Source: Paramesorhizobium deserti (GTDB lineage Bacteria; Pseudomonadota; Alphaproteobacteria; Rhizobiales; Rhizobiaceae). From it: 64,000 bases of DNA. This document shows positions 55,200 through 64,000 of this stretch, piece by piece. The position numbers and the translations under genes were made by a program. The stretch covers positions 186,001 through 250,000 of the forward strand of contig NZ_LNTU01000037.1 of NCBI RefSeq assembly GCF_001558695.1, written 5' to 3'. Under the pieces are notes generated by a model that was not told the DNA's origin, made no database searches, and was given only the letters and a program-made list of their open reading frames with translations. Every line of letters begins with the position of its first letter. The stretch's first letter is position 1.

Positions 55200-56263
55200 G
55201 GCACGACGACCTGCTGCAGCGATGCCGGCCACTCGGCTTCCGGATCGACCTTCACATAGGCCATTCCGGGCAGGCCGGTCTTGACGTATTCGATGTATTT
55301 CTTCAGCAGTTCCGGCGAGATCTGCGCCTTGACGCGAAACATCAGCTTCTGGCGTTCTTCCTCGGTTTCCACCGTCTTCGGCGTGAACTGCGCCACATCG
55401 GCGACGAAGCTCACTTTCGCCGGAATGACATATTGAGGCATGGCATCGAGCACGATACGGGCCTCGGTGCCCATCGCTATGCGGCCGGCGTGCGCGGTGG
55501 GCAGGAAGAAGGTCATGTGAACATCGCCCACATCGGCGAGATTGAGCACGCGGCCTCCCCCGGCAAGCACCTCGCCTGGTTCGGCGATCCGATATTGCAC
55601 ACGGCCAGCCCGTGGCGATCGCAAGACGGCATCGTTGATATCGGCGCTTATGCTCTCAATCGCCGCTTGGGCGGAATCGACGGCGGCCTGCGCATCGACC
55701 ACCTGTGCGTGCGCCGCGCTGATCGCCGCATCGCTCGCCGCCAGTTGGGCCCGCGCCGCATTGACGGCAGCCTTCGCCTCCATCGCGGAAGCGCGATCGT
55801 TGTCCAGGATCTGCAGCGATACATTGTCGGTCCGGGCCAGTTGTTCGGAGCGGGCGAGTTTCCTGTCGGCTGCATCCTGCTGCGCCTCGCGCTGCGCGAT
55901 CACCGCCTCGGCGGCGGCGCGTTCGGCCTCGCGCTGCGTGACGAGACTTCTCGCTGTATCGATGCTGATGCCGGCCCGCTTGAATTCCGCCTCGGCGCGT
56001 CGGCGCTGCGCTTCCAATTGCTCTGTGTCCATTCTGGCAAGGACCTGTCCGGCTTCGACGAACTCGCCCTCCCTGACCAGGATATCCTTGATCCGTCCAG
56101 CCATGCGCGTCGACACATCGATCTCGACGGCCTCGATACGCCCGTTTCCGGAGGCAATGCCGTCGGGCAGACCGGGTTTCGCGTAAGTGGTCCACGCATA
56201 ATAGCCACCGCCTGCAAGAAGCGCGGCGAGAGCAGGAACGGTCCAACCCCTGGTAATCTTCAT
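55196..56263 (-). CDS. HlyD-family adaptor of the exporter (YhiI-like)
   Basis: A 355-aa periplasmic adaptor with an N-terminal anchor ([16 protein letters not shown]), lipoyl half-motif [17 protein letters not shown], long coiled coil (about 90-210, alternating Ala, Glu, Arg and Gln), second lipoyl half and beta-barrel. YhiI of E. coli is the match by layout. ATG 56263 or 56272 are possible; neither has a strong ribosome site. It is the first gene of a three-gene exporter operon with overlapping stops. Confidence 0.91.
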   Translation of the reverse strand: MKITRGWTVPALAALLAGGGYYAWTTYAKPGLPDGIASGNGRIEAVEIDVSTRMAGRIKDILVREGEFVEAGQVLARMDTEQLEAQRRRAEAEFKRAGISIDTARSLVTQREAERAAAEAVIAQREAQQDAADRKLARSEQLARTDNVSLQILDNDRASAMEAKAAVNAARAQLAASDAAISAAHAQVVDAQAAVDSAQAAIESISADINDAVLRSPRAGRVQYRIAEPGEVLAGGGRVLNLADVGDVHMTFFLPTAHAGRIAMGTEARIVLDAMPQYVIPAKVSFVADVAQFTPKTVETEEERQKLMFRVKAQISPELLKKYIEYVKTGLPGMAYVKVDPEAEWPASLQQVVVP

Positions 56264-56438
56264 GGCCGACATGCGCCGGTGCTGAACCACACCGGTCCGG
56301 CCACGAAGATCGCTCTTTCATAAGCCATCCGGAGGTCTCCTTCGCTTCACGGATTGAACTCCGCGAAACTCTATGTGAGCCTCCGGTACATACCTTGACC
56401 TGAATCAACGGATTGATCGGCGTGGTCACTCCCGGTGT

Positions 56439-57170
56439 TCAGGCATTCAATCCTGTCCGGCGGAGAATGACGTTGGTCCCGTCTTCGAATGCGAAATCGG
56501 GACGGACCTGCAGGAACTCGTCTGTCGCCGTTCGGCACCCTCCATAGTCGTGATAGTCATCGATCAGGATGATACCGCGCGGACTTATCCGGTCCGCCAG
56601 GCTGTTGAGGCAATAGGTGACCGGGTCATACCAGTCGCAGTCGATGTGAGCGAAGGCAACCTTCTCCAGCCCTGCCGCCGGGAGGGTATTCTCGAATAAT
56701 CCTTCATGCAGGCTGACCATCGACCCATCGACGGCGAGGCCGTATTTCATGAAAGAACGGCAGACTTCATCATAGAGATTGTCGCGATAGCCATAATAGA
56801 TATCGCCTCCAATTCCCTTTGACGCTCCACTGGCGATTGTCTTGTAGCGATCCGCTGCTTTCCGGCCGTCCTTCTCCGACTTGGGTGGAGGTATCATTCC
56901 GAAGACATCAAAGCCGTGAAATCGGCGTCCGCGCTGCCCTGCCTGTTCTGAAAGAATGATTGCGCTTCCGCCCAGCGCAATGCCGAATTCGGCGATATCG
57001 CCCGGCACGTTCTCTTTCAGAACGTCCTTAAGCGCTCTCTCGAGACGTCTCAGCTTCCAGGGTGAAAGATAGGTGAGACGATCCCGTCGCACCGACCGCG
57101 CCGTGGCGCTCAATCGCGAAGTTTCAAGCATGTGGCGCATACGCCAGACGACAGAACTCAGATAGGGCAT
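56439..57170 (-). CDS. TylF/MycF-family O-methyltransferase
   Basis: A 243-aa SAM-dependent methyltransferase of the TylF family. The SAM-binding region has DIAEFGIALGGSAIIL (about 60-75), the FHGFDVFGMIPP acidic region and a metal-binding DD in ILIDDYHDYGGC. Members methylate hydroxyls of macrolide sugars or other polyols; many rhizobial members act on glycans. ATG 57170 follows GGGAGGAAA. It is not in an obvious biosynthetic cluster here, and its substrate is unknown. Confidence 0.88.
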   Translation of the reverse strand: MPYLSSVVWRMRHMLETSRLSATARSVRRDRLTYLSPWKLRRLERALKDVLKENVPGDIAEFGIALGGSAIILSEQAGQRGRRFHGFDVFGMIPPPKSEKDGRKAADRYKTIASGASKGIGGDIYYGYRDNLYDEVCRSFMKYGLAVDGSMVSLHEGLFENTLPAAGLEKVAFAHIDCDWYDPVTYCLNSLADRISPRGIILIDDYHDYGGCRTATDEFLQVRPDFAFEDGTNVILRRTGLNA

Positions 57171-57283
57171 GTTTCCTCCCAACAGCCCTCCGCGCCGTTA
57201 TTTATCGATTGGGTGGGCCCGATATGCAACCAGTCAAGCCGGACAAACTGTTCACATTTGGCGCGTCTTGGTGCGGAACCTGG

Positions 57284-57751
57284 CTATCTCCATGCCTCCT
57301 GGAGCGGGATAGCGGTTATCTCCTTGGCGGTTCGCAGAACGAAGCTGGTATAGAAGCGCGCGACATTGCTCTGGTCCCGGAAAAGGCGCTCACACAACGC
57401 GTCGAACTCTTCCATATCCGCCAAGCGTAGCATGAGAATGGCATCGGTTTCACCGCTCACACTATAGGCCTGGATTATCGCCGGCTCCCTGGAGGCGAGA
57501 TCGAGGAAGCGCCGCACGTGCTGTTCACCATGGCGCTCCAGCTCGACCATGACGATAGCTTTCATCCCCCTGCCGGCCTTGGCTGGATTGAGAAGCGCGA
57601 CGATACGGCTGATGACACCGGTCGACTTGAGGCGCCTTATGCGGCGCAGGCAGCTTGAGGGAGAAAGCCCGACCTCCTCCGCCAGATCCGCATTGGTGCG
57701 CGACGCGTCCTCTTGCAACAGCTTGAGAAGATGTCTGTCGATCCGATCCAT
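57284..57751 (-). CDS. Lrp/AsnC-family transcriptional regulator
   Basis: A 155-aa Lrp-type regulator: N-terminal helix-turn-helix (ADLAEEVGLSPSSCLRRIRR) and a C-terminal RAM effector domain (AYSVSGETDAILMLRLADM). It is divergent from the Gate-domain membrane protein with a palindrome between them, so it probably controls that gene in response to an amino acid or related metabolite. Confidence 0.93.
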   Translation of the reverse strand: MDRIDRHLLKLLQEDASRTNADLAEEVGLSPSSCLRRIRRLKSTGVISRIVALLNPAKAGRGMKAIVMVELERHGEQHVRRFLDLASREPAIIQAYSVSGETDAILMLRLADMEEFDALCERLFRDQSNVARFYTSFVLRTAKEITAIPLQEAWR

Positions 57752-57780
57752 TCCGGTCCCCTGCTACTGCCTTCATTGCT

Positions 57781-57795
57781 TGCAATTTTATTGCA
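57781..57795. promoter_or_regulatory. Candidate Lrp/AsnC operator
   Basis: A 5-bp perfect dyad, TGCAA-TTTTA-TTGCA, lies 30 bases from the regulator ATG in the divergent region, with a weaker GTGG/CCAC dyad just after it. Lrp-type regulators favour AT-centred 15-bp dyads of this form. Confidence 0.55.
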
Positions 57796-57870
57796 CAGAT
57801 GTGGAGATTTTGACCACAAATGCGAACTTTCTCACGCTACTTATCCAGCGTCAAACACGGAGAAATCGCG

Positions 57871-58866
57871 ATGAGAAGGTACGTTGCGTTTTATCAAAAG
57901 ACGCTGGAAACAATTGAAATCTATTGGGAATTGGTTCGCATTATCGTCCCCATCGCGATAATCACACAATTGCTGCAAGAGCTTGGCGTCATCCGGGCGA
58001 TCTCTCCATATTTCGCGCCACTCATGACGCTGGTCGGGCTGCCGCCCGAACTCGCCCTTGCCTGGTTGACGGGATTGCTGGTGGGGATTTGGGGCGCCGT
58101 GGTGACCGTGTTCACGCTGGCGCCGGTTTCGACGCTCAGCACGGCTGACATGACCATTCTTTCAGCTCTTTTGCTGTTCGCGCATGCCATTCCGATCGAA
58201 CAGCGCATCATTCAGAAGGCGGGACCCGGTTTCATCGTCACTGCGGCGCTTCGCATTGGCGGCGGTCTGCTCTTCGCCATTATTCTGCACCAGATATTTG
58301 CAGCGACCGGATGGTTGTCGGCACCGCTGAAGCCCGTGTGGATACCAATGAACGAGAGCGCTGGTTGGGGCGGCTTTTTTCTGAGCATGCTCAAAACCCT
58401 GGCAAGCATGTTCGTCATTCTGCTCGCGCTGAGCTGGTTGATGGAGCTTCTCAAGGTGTCGGGCATTCTGGGCTGGCTGAACAGAGGGCTTGCACCGCTG
58501 TTTCGCCTCGCCGGCATCCAGGCACAAGCCGTCCCCTTCACGGCAGTCGGTCTGTTTCTTGGAATTTCCTATGGTGGGGGGCTCCTGATCCGCGAGGCCC
58601 GCACGGCCAGCGTTGAGCCACGCCAGATCTTCCTCGCCTGCGTATTCATGGGCTTTGCCCACAGCGTCATAGAAGACACACTGCTCGTCGTCGCTCTCGG
58701 CGCGGATTTCACCAGCGTGTTTGTCGGTCGCATCATATTTGCCGTTTTGGCAACTGCGTTGATCGCCCGGGCCATTAAATCAGCTTCTGACAATGTGTTT
58801 TTCGATGCATTCTTCCACAGGCAAGAACGTCAGCTTGCCCGGTCGGAATCAGGCATTGGCGGTTGA
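57871..58866 (+). CDS. Nucleoside-recognition (Gate) domain membrane protein
   Basis: A 331-aa integral membrane protein with two Gate/nucleoside-recognition domains (about 30-140 and 200-315) and eight or so helices. The motifs [16 protein letters not shown] and [14 protein letters not shown] are typical. Homologues resemble SpmA/YjiH. ATG 57871 follows GGAG by 7-8 bases; a longer frame to 57820 is less likely. It is probably a transporter under the divergent Lrp regulator. The substrate is not known. Confidence 0.88.
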   Translation: MRRYVAFYQKTLETIEIYWELVRIIVPIAIITQLLQELGVIRAISPYFAPLMTLVGLPPELALAWLTGLLVGIWGAVVTVFTLAPVSTLSTADMTILSALLLFAHAIPIEQRIIQKAGPGFIVTAALRIGGGLLFAIILHQIFAATGWLSAPLKPVWIPMNESAGWGGFFLSMLKTLASMFVILLALSWLMELLKVSGILGWLNRGLAPLFRLAGIQAQAVPFTAVGLFLGISYGGGLLIREARTASVEPRQIFLACVFMGFAHSVIEDTLLVVALGADFTSVFVGRIIFAVLATALIARAIKSASDNVFFDAFFHRQERQLARSESGIGG

Positions 58867-58885
58867 TGATCCGGTTCACGCGGGA

Positions 58886-58919
58886 CGTCGGCAGCCAACG
58901 GAATCCGGGACTGCCGACG
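58886..58919. terminator. Hairpin between convergent genes
   Basis: CGTCGGCAG (58886-58894) pairs with CTGCCGACG (58911-58919) over a 16-base loop in the 72-bp space between the Gate-domain gene and the phosphatase gene. No U-tract follows in either sense direction. Confidence 0.5.
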
Positions 58920-58938
58920 GGAAAAATCGTGTGTATCC

Positions 58939-59742
58939 TTAAACGAGCGCAGCGAGCTCTCTGAGATCGTCGATCGCGCCAGGACAGGCAGCCAGAACCG
59001 GGGCGCCTTTGGTCAGCCCCTCCCCCTCGGCCGGGAATGGATGGAACGATCCGCCTGCCTCCCGCACCAGACAATAGCCTGCGAGGCAATCCCAGGCATG
59101 CATATAGGGTTCGTAATAGCCGACCAGTCTTCCTGCAGCGACGTATGCCAGCATCAGCGCTCCCGAACCGTTGCGGATGAACGTGCCACGTGCGTTCAGC
59201 AGGTTGACGACCATCGCACCCACGACATCGGACTGGACATGATGATTTGCGCCAATTCCGGTTACGCCGTTGCGGATATTGCGGCTCCTGTCCAACTCCA
59301 GCTTCTTGCCGTTGAGCGTTGCCCCCTGGCCGAGCGCCGACGCATAGAGCTCCTCATTGCAAGGGGCATAGATGACGCCGATAACGGGCTGACTGTCATG
59401 GAGCACTGCGATCGAAACGCACCAGCACGGAATGCCATTGACGAACGGGCTGGTACCGTCGATCGGATCGATAGCCCAGGTGAAACCGGATGTGCCGGGA
59501 GCGAACCCATATTCCTCACCAAGCACCCCGTCGTCCGGGTGGGCGGCAGCAATGCCGGCCCGGATAAGCTGCTCCACTTCGCGGTCTGCTTTGGACACCA
59601 CGTCCTGTGGATCGGCCTTCGTCTCCACAATCAAATTTTCCCGGATATTGAAATAGGTAAGCGCCAGGGCTCCAGCTTCGCGGGCAAGAGTTCTGGCCAG
59701 GGAAAATCGGGCATCGATGTCGAGGCCAGGGGAAAAAAGCAT
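58939..59742 (-). CDS. Inositol monophosphatase-family phosphatase
   Basis: A 267-aa metal-dependent sugar or inositol phosphatase. The first metal motif GEEYGF with Glu-Glu, WAIDPIDGTSPFVNG (about 89-103) and the C-terminal AWDCLAGYCLVREAGG are clear. The family includes inositol-1-phosphatase, histidinol phosphatase and fructose 1,6-bisphosphatase-type enzymes. An AAGGAAA ribosome site precedes the ATG. It is downstream of an AfuABC-type importer (25 bp), so it may dephosphorylate the imported ligand. Confidence 0.9.
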   Translation of the reverse strand: MLFSPGLDIDARFSLARTLAREAGALALTYFNIRENLIVETKADPQDVVSKADREVEQLIRAGIAAAHPDDGVLGEEYGFAPGTSGFTWAIDPIDGTSPFVNGIPCWCVSIAVLHDSQPVIGVIYAPCNEELYASALGQGATLNGKKLELDRSRNIRNGVTGIGANHHVQSDVVGAMVVNLLNARGTFIRNGSGALMLAYVAAGRLVGYYEPYMHAWDCLAGYCLVREAGGSFHPFPAEGEGLTKGAPVLAACPGAIDDLRELAALV

Positions 59743-59767
59743 GAAAGGTTTCCTTCAAAGATGATAA

Positions 59768-60853
59768 TCAGGCGTTGATCAGGGCGATGCCGCGGTTCTC
59801 AAAACCGATGCCGACCCGGGCCGCTGGCTCGAAGCAGCGCTCTGTCGCCGGATCCACGACGAACAGCGTTCCGATATCGGTCTCGACCTCGTATTCCACA
59901 TGATCGCCGAGATAGGCGGCGTGCTTGATGCGGCCGGCAAAAGCAGCGTCATCGGCAAGTCCCAGCTTTATCGCGTTTGGGCGGACAGCAAGCTTGGCGG
60001 GGCCTGCGACCGCGTCACGGGCGGGTACGCGGTGGTCAAGGCGCCCGACACGGATCAGCGCGTCCCTCCCCTCGATTTTAAGTACCTCGCAGGCAACGAC
60101 ATTCGCCTCACCCATAAAATCGGCGATGAATGCGGAGGTTGGCATTTCATAGAGATCGCGCGGCGGCCCCTCCTGCTCGATACGTCCCTCGACCATGACG
60201 ATGATGCGGTCGGAAACTGCCAGGGCCTCTTCCTGGTCATGGGTAACATAGACGGCTGTGAACCCCAGGCGCTGTTGCAATTCGCGGATCTCGGTGCGAA
60301 CGCGTCGGCGCAATCGGGCATCAAGATTGGAAAGTGGCTCGTCGAGAAGCAGCACCTGCGGTTCGAGAACGAGCGCACGGGCAACGGCGACACGCTGCTG
60401 CTGGCCACCGGAAAGCTCGGCCGGCAGACGGTCCCCATATCCGGCGAGCCCCACCTGGGCCAATCCCTCCTCCGCCTTCTTGCGTGCCTCCCTGGCCTTC
60501 AGACCCGAGGATTCCAGCCCATAAGCGACATTCTCCAGAACGCTCATATGCGGAAAGAGCGCGTAGGACTGAAAGACCATGGAAACATCGCGCTCGTTGG
60601 CCGGAAGCATCGTTACGTCCTTGCCACCGATGAGAATGCGACCTGAAGTGGGATGCTCCAGTCCTGCAAGCATGCGAAGGGTTGTCGTCTTGCCGCAACC
60701 GGACGGCCCCAGCAATGTCACCAGCGTTCCTGGTTCGATGGTAAGCGACAAATCCGGAATGGCGGTGAAGGTACCAAAATTTTTGCGAACATGTTCAAAC
60801 ACAACGGCTCCGGCGCGATTGCCATCGCTGTTGCTTGTCGGTCGGGTAATCAT
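59768..60853 (-). CDS. ABC importer ATPase (AfuC/FbpC type)
   Basis: A 361-aa ATPase. Walker [11 protein letters not shown], signature [16 protein letters not shown], Walker [13 protein letters not shown] and VTHDQEEA are in order, followed by a TOBE domain (about 270-361). It energises the fused permease; its ATG overlaps that gene's stop by 4 bp. Homologues are labelled ferric-iron or aminoethylphosphonate importers; the companion proteins point to the AfuABC subtype. Confidence 0.92.
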   Translation of the reverse strand: MITRPTSNSDGNRAGAVVFEHVRKNFGTFTAIPDLSLTIEPGTLVTLLGPSGCGKTTTLRMLAGLEHPTSGRILIGGKDVTMLPANERDVSMVFQSYALFPHMSVLENVAYGLESSGLKAREARKKAEEGLAQVGLAGYGDRLPAELSGGQQQRVAVARALVLEPQVLLLDEPLSNLDARLRRRVRTEIRELQQRLGFTAVYVTHDQEEALAVSDRIIVMVEGRIEQEGPPRDLYEMPTSAFIADFMGEANVVACEVLKIEGRDALIRVGRLDHRVPARDAVAGPAKLAVRPNAIKLGLADDAAFAGRIKHAAYLGDHVEYEVETDIGTLFVVDPATERCFEPAARVGIGFENRGIALINA

Positions 60854-63171
60854 GCTGGGTTCTCCTGAGAAATAGGTGTTGTCCGCACGGCAGCAGGTCC
60901 TGCAATGCGATTCTCACGTCTCAGCCTGCGTTCGCCGACGAGAAGCTGAAAACCGGCGATGATGACAACCATGACGACAATCAGCATGGAGGAATAGGCA
61001 ATGGCGACGCCATATTCACCGTTCTCGACCAGGCCGACGATATAGGAGGTCGCCATATTATACTGCGCACTGACGAGGAAGATGACGGCACTGATCGAGG
61101 TGACCGCCCGCACGAAGGAATAGACCAGGGCGGCCGCGATCGCCGGCCGAAGCAATGGCAGGATGACTTTCCGGATGGTTCGGAAGCTGGAGGCGCGAAG
61201 CGTCAGTGACGCCTCGTCCAGGCTCTTGTCGAGCTGGCTCATTGCAGCCACACCGCTGCGCACCCCTACCGGCATGTTGCGGAAGACGAAGCAGGCGATA
61301 AGGATGAGCGCCGTGCCGGTCATCTCGATCGGCGGCAGGTTGAAGGCCATGATATAGCTGATGCCGATGACCGTGCCCGGTATGGCGAAGCTCATCATCA
61401 GCGCGAATTCGAACAGATTGCGGCCGACGAATTTCTGCCGGACGATCAGATAGGCCGTCAGCAATCCGACGGCGGCCGTCAGCGGTGCGGAAATCAGTGC
61501 GATTTCCATCGTTGTCCAGAACGAATTCCAGGCCACGCCTGTCCAAACGATCGCACCATTTTGAAACCCGACCGAAAAGGCGCGCTCGTAATGCGCGAAT
61601 GTCAGCGAATTATCGAGCCCCCAGGTCTTCACGAAACCGCCGAAAAAGATCATGCCGTAGACGATGAGCGTGAATGAGATCCAGGGGATGACGATGGCGT
61701 GGACCCCGATTGAAAGTCCACGCGGCAAGGCGACATGGGCGCCGGCGTCACCCTTGCCCGTGACGGTGGCGAATCCCTTGCCGGCGAGCCAGAAGCGTTG
61801 CGCCAGAAATGCGGTGAGTGTGAAGCATAAGAGGACGATCGCCAGAACGGCGGCACGCGAGGGATCGTTCTGCGAGCCGACCACGGCGAAGAAGATCTCC
61901 GTCGACAGGACACCATGGCTGCCGCCAAGCACCAACGGATTGCCGAAATCAGCCATGCTTTCGATGAAGCCGATCAGGAATGCGTTGGCAAGGCCCGGCT
62001 TCATCAGGGGCAGCGATACATTCCAGAAGGTGCGCCAGCGACCAGCACGCAACGTCTGCGAAGCTTCTTCCATCGATGGACTCACACCCTCGACCACGCC
62101 GACCAGCACCAGGAAGGAAATCGGCGTGAACGACAAGACTTGCGCTATCCAGATGCCGGTCAATCCATAGAGCCACCGCCCCGGTTCAATGTCGAAAAGC
62201 TGTGACAGGGTTTGGGTGACCACCCCCGCACGGCCGAAGAGCAGGATCAACGCCAGACCGATGACAAATGGCGGCGTAATGATGGGCAGGACGGTCAAAA
62301 GTCGCAGCCCTTTTTTGAACGGAAAGCGAGTACGTGTCGCAACCAGGGCAAAGGCAAGCCCGAGCAGCGTGGAACCGCAGGCTGTCATGATTGCCAGCCA
62401 GAATGTACGCCATGCGATGCCACAACGTTCGCCGCCGCCGAGGCATGCAAGGCTCCAGATCGAGGGATCCTTGATGTTGCGAATAAATCCCGAGGGGTCG
62501 AATGAACCGTCGAAGCTCTGCAGCGAGCCTACGAACATGCTGCCGACCGGATAAAAGACAAATATGCCGACGAGAAGGACCAGCAGCGATATCGCCGCGG
62601 TGATGAAGGCGTCACCTTTCAGCACGCCTCGCTCCGCCAAGCCAAAGGCAAATAGCAGCGTGAAAGCCAGGGTCGCCAAACCCGCGCCGGCCCCCATGGA
62701 AGATTGGCCGGTGGTCAAGGGACCAAACAGCCTTTCAGTAAAGAGCCATGTCCAGCCACTGAACCCGATGGCAAGTCCCTGCAGAGCAAGGAAAATCAGG
62801 CCGGCCGCTCCTGAAAACACAAGCAAGTTCGCCCGTTTTTTTTCTTCTGTCAGGAAACATGCACCGCCCGCGAACGCAAACAGGGTAGCGATGGCGGAGA
62901 GCCACCAGCGGCCGTTCATCATCTCAACGACCATGGGTGCTTGATCTGCTCCGAAGGGAAAAGCGTCAAGCCAGCCAAAGCCATGGAAGCCGGCTTCGAT
63001 CCTGTACCAGGGCACCAGAAAAAGTCCGGCAAGCGCTATTCCAAATACAATGGCAAGTCTGCGGTCACGACGGTTCACGATGCTGCTGTCCATATCAAGA
63101 GCAAGTCCGGGAAAGGCGGAGAGAGGCGATCCCGCACGGACTTGCGTGGAAACAACGGGTCGAACGGTCAT
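60850..63171 (-). CDS. Fused ABC permease (AfuB/FbpB type)
   Basis: A 773-aa permease. An N-terminal hydrophobic block (about 35-240) with several helices precedes two FbpB-type permease domains, each with an EAA loop: MEEASQTLRAGRWRTFWNV and LDEASLTLRASSFRTIRKV. It forms the whole channel. The length exceeds usual FbpB and is close to AfuB. Start is ATG 63171; an ATG at 63093 is possible. It follows the binding-protein gene after 86 bp. Confidence 0.9.
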   Translation of the reverse strand: MTVRPVVSTQVRAGSPLSAFPGLALDMDSSIVNRRDRRLAIVFGIALAGLFLVPWYRIEAGFHGFGWLDAFPFGADQAPMVVEMMNGRWWLSAIATLFAFAGGACFLTEEKKRANLLVFSGAAGLIFLALQGLAIGFSGWTWLFTERLFGPLTTGQSSMGAGAGLATLAFTLLFAFGLAERGVLKGDAFITAAISLLVLLVGIFVFYPVGSMFVGSLQSFDGSFDPSGFIRNIKDPSIWSLACLGGGERCGIAWRTFWLAIMTACGSTLLGLAFALVATRTRFPFKKGLRLLTVLPIITPPFVIGLALILLFGRAGVVTQTLSQLFDIEPGRWLYGLTGIWIAQVLSFTPISFLVLVGVVEGVSPSMEEASQTLRAGRWRTFWNVSLPLMKPGLANAFLIGFIESMADFGNPLVLGGSHGVLSTEIFFAVVGSQNDPSRAAVLAIVLLCFTLTAFLAQRFWLAGKGFATVTGKGDAGAHVALPRGLSIGVHAIVIPWISFTLIVYGMIFFGGFVKTWGLDNSLTFAHYERAFSVGFQNGAIVWTGVAWNSFWTTMEIALISAPLTAAVGLLTAYLIVRQKFVGRNLFEFALMMSFAIPGTVIGISYIMAFNLPPIEMTGTALILIACFVFRNMPVGVRSGVAAMSQLDKSLDEASLTLRASSFRTIRKVILPLLRPAIAAALVYSFVRAVTSISAVIFLVSAQYNMATSYIVGLVENGEYGVAIAYSSMLIVVMVVIIAGFQLLVGERRLRRENRIAGPAAVRTTPISQENPA

Positions 63172-63257
63172 TGACGCCTGGCGCCGCAGGAGCCGTTCTC
63201 ACCGAAAAGGTGCCGCCTGCCACCGGTCGGGCGACCAGGCAGACGGCTTGGCAACGA

Positions 63258-64000
63258 TCAATTGGCGTTTGCGCCAATCTCGCGGTCCCAGCGTTCGAGT
63301 AACTGCTTGCGCACCGTCGGATCGCCGTATTTCGTGAAATCGTAATCGATGAGCTTGATGTTCTCGAATTTCGGCGCTTCGGGCGGCACGGTGGCATTCC
63401 TGTTGGACGGCAACTGGAATGACTTCGCTTCCCGCATCAGAGACTGAGCTTCCCCCGATAGCGCCCAGTCATACCATTTCCTGGCATTCTCCAGATTGCG
63501 GGCACCCTTGATGATGGACATCGAACCGATTTCATATCCCGTGCCCTCGCAAGGGGCGACGATCTGGACCGGGAAACCCTCGACCTTCTGCGCGACGGCA
63601 TCATGCAGAAAAACAATGCCGATAGCTGTCTCGCCGCGCGCCGCCGCCTTAACCGGGGCCGAACCGGATTTCGTATATTGCGAGACGTTGGCGTTGAGTT
63701 TCTTCAAATAATCAAACGCCTGGTCCTCGCCCATGATCTGGACCAGCGAGGCGAGCGCCGTATAGGCTGTTCCCGATGAGTTCGGATTGGCAATCTGAAT
63801 CTCCCCTTTATAGGAAGAATCCAGCAAATCCGCCCAGCATTTTGGCTCTTTCAGCTCTTTTTTGGCGAAGATATCGGTGTTGTAGCCCCAGCCGAGCGCC
63901 CCGGCATAGACGCCGACCGTACGGAATCCGGCACTCTCCGCCTGCTTTCTCGCCCAATCGTGCAATTGATCCAGGAGCGGTGATTTATATTCCTGCGTCA
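63258..64000 (-). CDS. ABC importer substrate-binding protein (AfuA-like), partial
   Basis: The C-terminal 247 residues of a periplasmic binding protein; the N-terminus lies beyond 64000. The segments YTKSGSAPVKAAARGETAIG, IVFLHDAVA and APCEGTGYEIGSMSIIKG are visible. The LHD and CEGTGYE segments correspond, as I recall, to sugar-contacting residues of the hexose-phosphate-binding AfuA rather than to the Tyr pair of iron-binding FbpA. It is the first visible gene of the importer operon. A phosphorylated sugar is the favoured ligand (inference). Confidence 0.88.
   Translation of the reverse strand, partial: TQEYKSPLLDQLHDWARKQAESAGFRTVGVYAGALGWGYNTDIFAKKELKEPKCWADLLDSSYKGEIQIANPNSSGTAYTALASLVQIMGEDQAFDYLKKLNANVSQYTKSGSAPVKAAARGETAIGIVFLHDAVAQKVEGFPVQIVAPCEGTGYEIGSMSIIKGARNLENARKWYDWALSGEAQSLMREAKSFQLPSNRNATVPPEAPKFENIKLIDYDFTKYGDPTVRKQLLERWDREIGANAN

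Noticed and set aside
55433-56323. A 296-codon plus-strand frame opposite the YhiI-like adaptor
   Set aside because: Composition and overlap indicate a shadow of the adaptor, whose lipoyl and coiled-coil features are clear on the minus strand.

Overview
The window looks like a stretch of an alphaproteobacterial chromosome or large plasmid, most likely Hyphomicrobiales (Rhizobiaceae/Brucellaceae-like). The reasons are a GC-rich (about 60%), densely packed gene set with many ATGA overlaps, a C-P lyase cluster in the rhizobial order, a BigR/SqrR-type ArsR regulator, a ribbon-helix-helix protein typical of this order, and a gene content dominated by ABC transporters and catabolic oxidoreductases. 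This assignment is an inference from gene content; no rRNA or other phylogenetic marker is present. I saw no tRNA, rRNA, insertion sequence, phage gene or CRISPR array.

Layout. 1-4902: a sulfide-response cluster, with an ArsR repressor divergent from sulfide:quinone oxidoreductase, a DUF2892 membrane protein, a periplasmic adaptor and an RND pump cut by the window start. 5184-10386: 2-oxoglutarate-semialdehyde dehydrogenase-like enzyme, aminotransferase and iron-type alcohol dehydrogenase with a divergent GbpR-like LysR regulator. 10483-16943: two AraC regulators, two short-chain dehydrogenases (one with a Tat-like leader) and a Tat-exported molybdenum hydroxylase pair. 17484-19168: an ABC-2 exporter. 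19259-21785: two envelope proteins (membrane HhH-repeat protein; BON-repeat/OmpA protein). 22554-25207: GMC oxidoreductase, its small Tat subunit and a glyoxalase. 25393-30140: RHH protein, alpha/beta hydrolase with LysR, lipid kinase and two VOC proteins.

30207-40198: a phosphonate cluster phnG-H-I-J-K-L, an acetyltransferase, phnC-D-E-M, and divergent phnF with a clear palindromic operator. 40500-51037: a DeoR-controlled operon that reads as a complete 2-deoxyribose (or related sugar) route: ABC importer, FucU/RbsD mutarotase, PfkB kinase, deoxyribose-phosphate aldolase, and a double-domain ALDH16 that could oxidise the acetaldehyde released. 51316-56263: a YhiI-RbbA-YhhJ type exporter. 56439-58866: a TylF-family methyltransferase, and an Lrp/AsnC regulator divergent from a Gate-domain membrane protein. 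58939-64000: an AfuABC-type importer (last gene cut by the window end) with an inositol-monophosphatase-family phosphatase, which suggests uptake and dephosphorylation of a sugar phosphate.

The most notable points are the sulfide cluster that adds an RND pump to SQR, the deoxyribose operon with a kinase lacking the ribokinase Asn, the molybdenum hydroxylase with Gln in place of the catalytic Glu, the exported SDR next to it, and the AfuABC plus phosphatase cluster.
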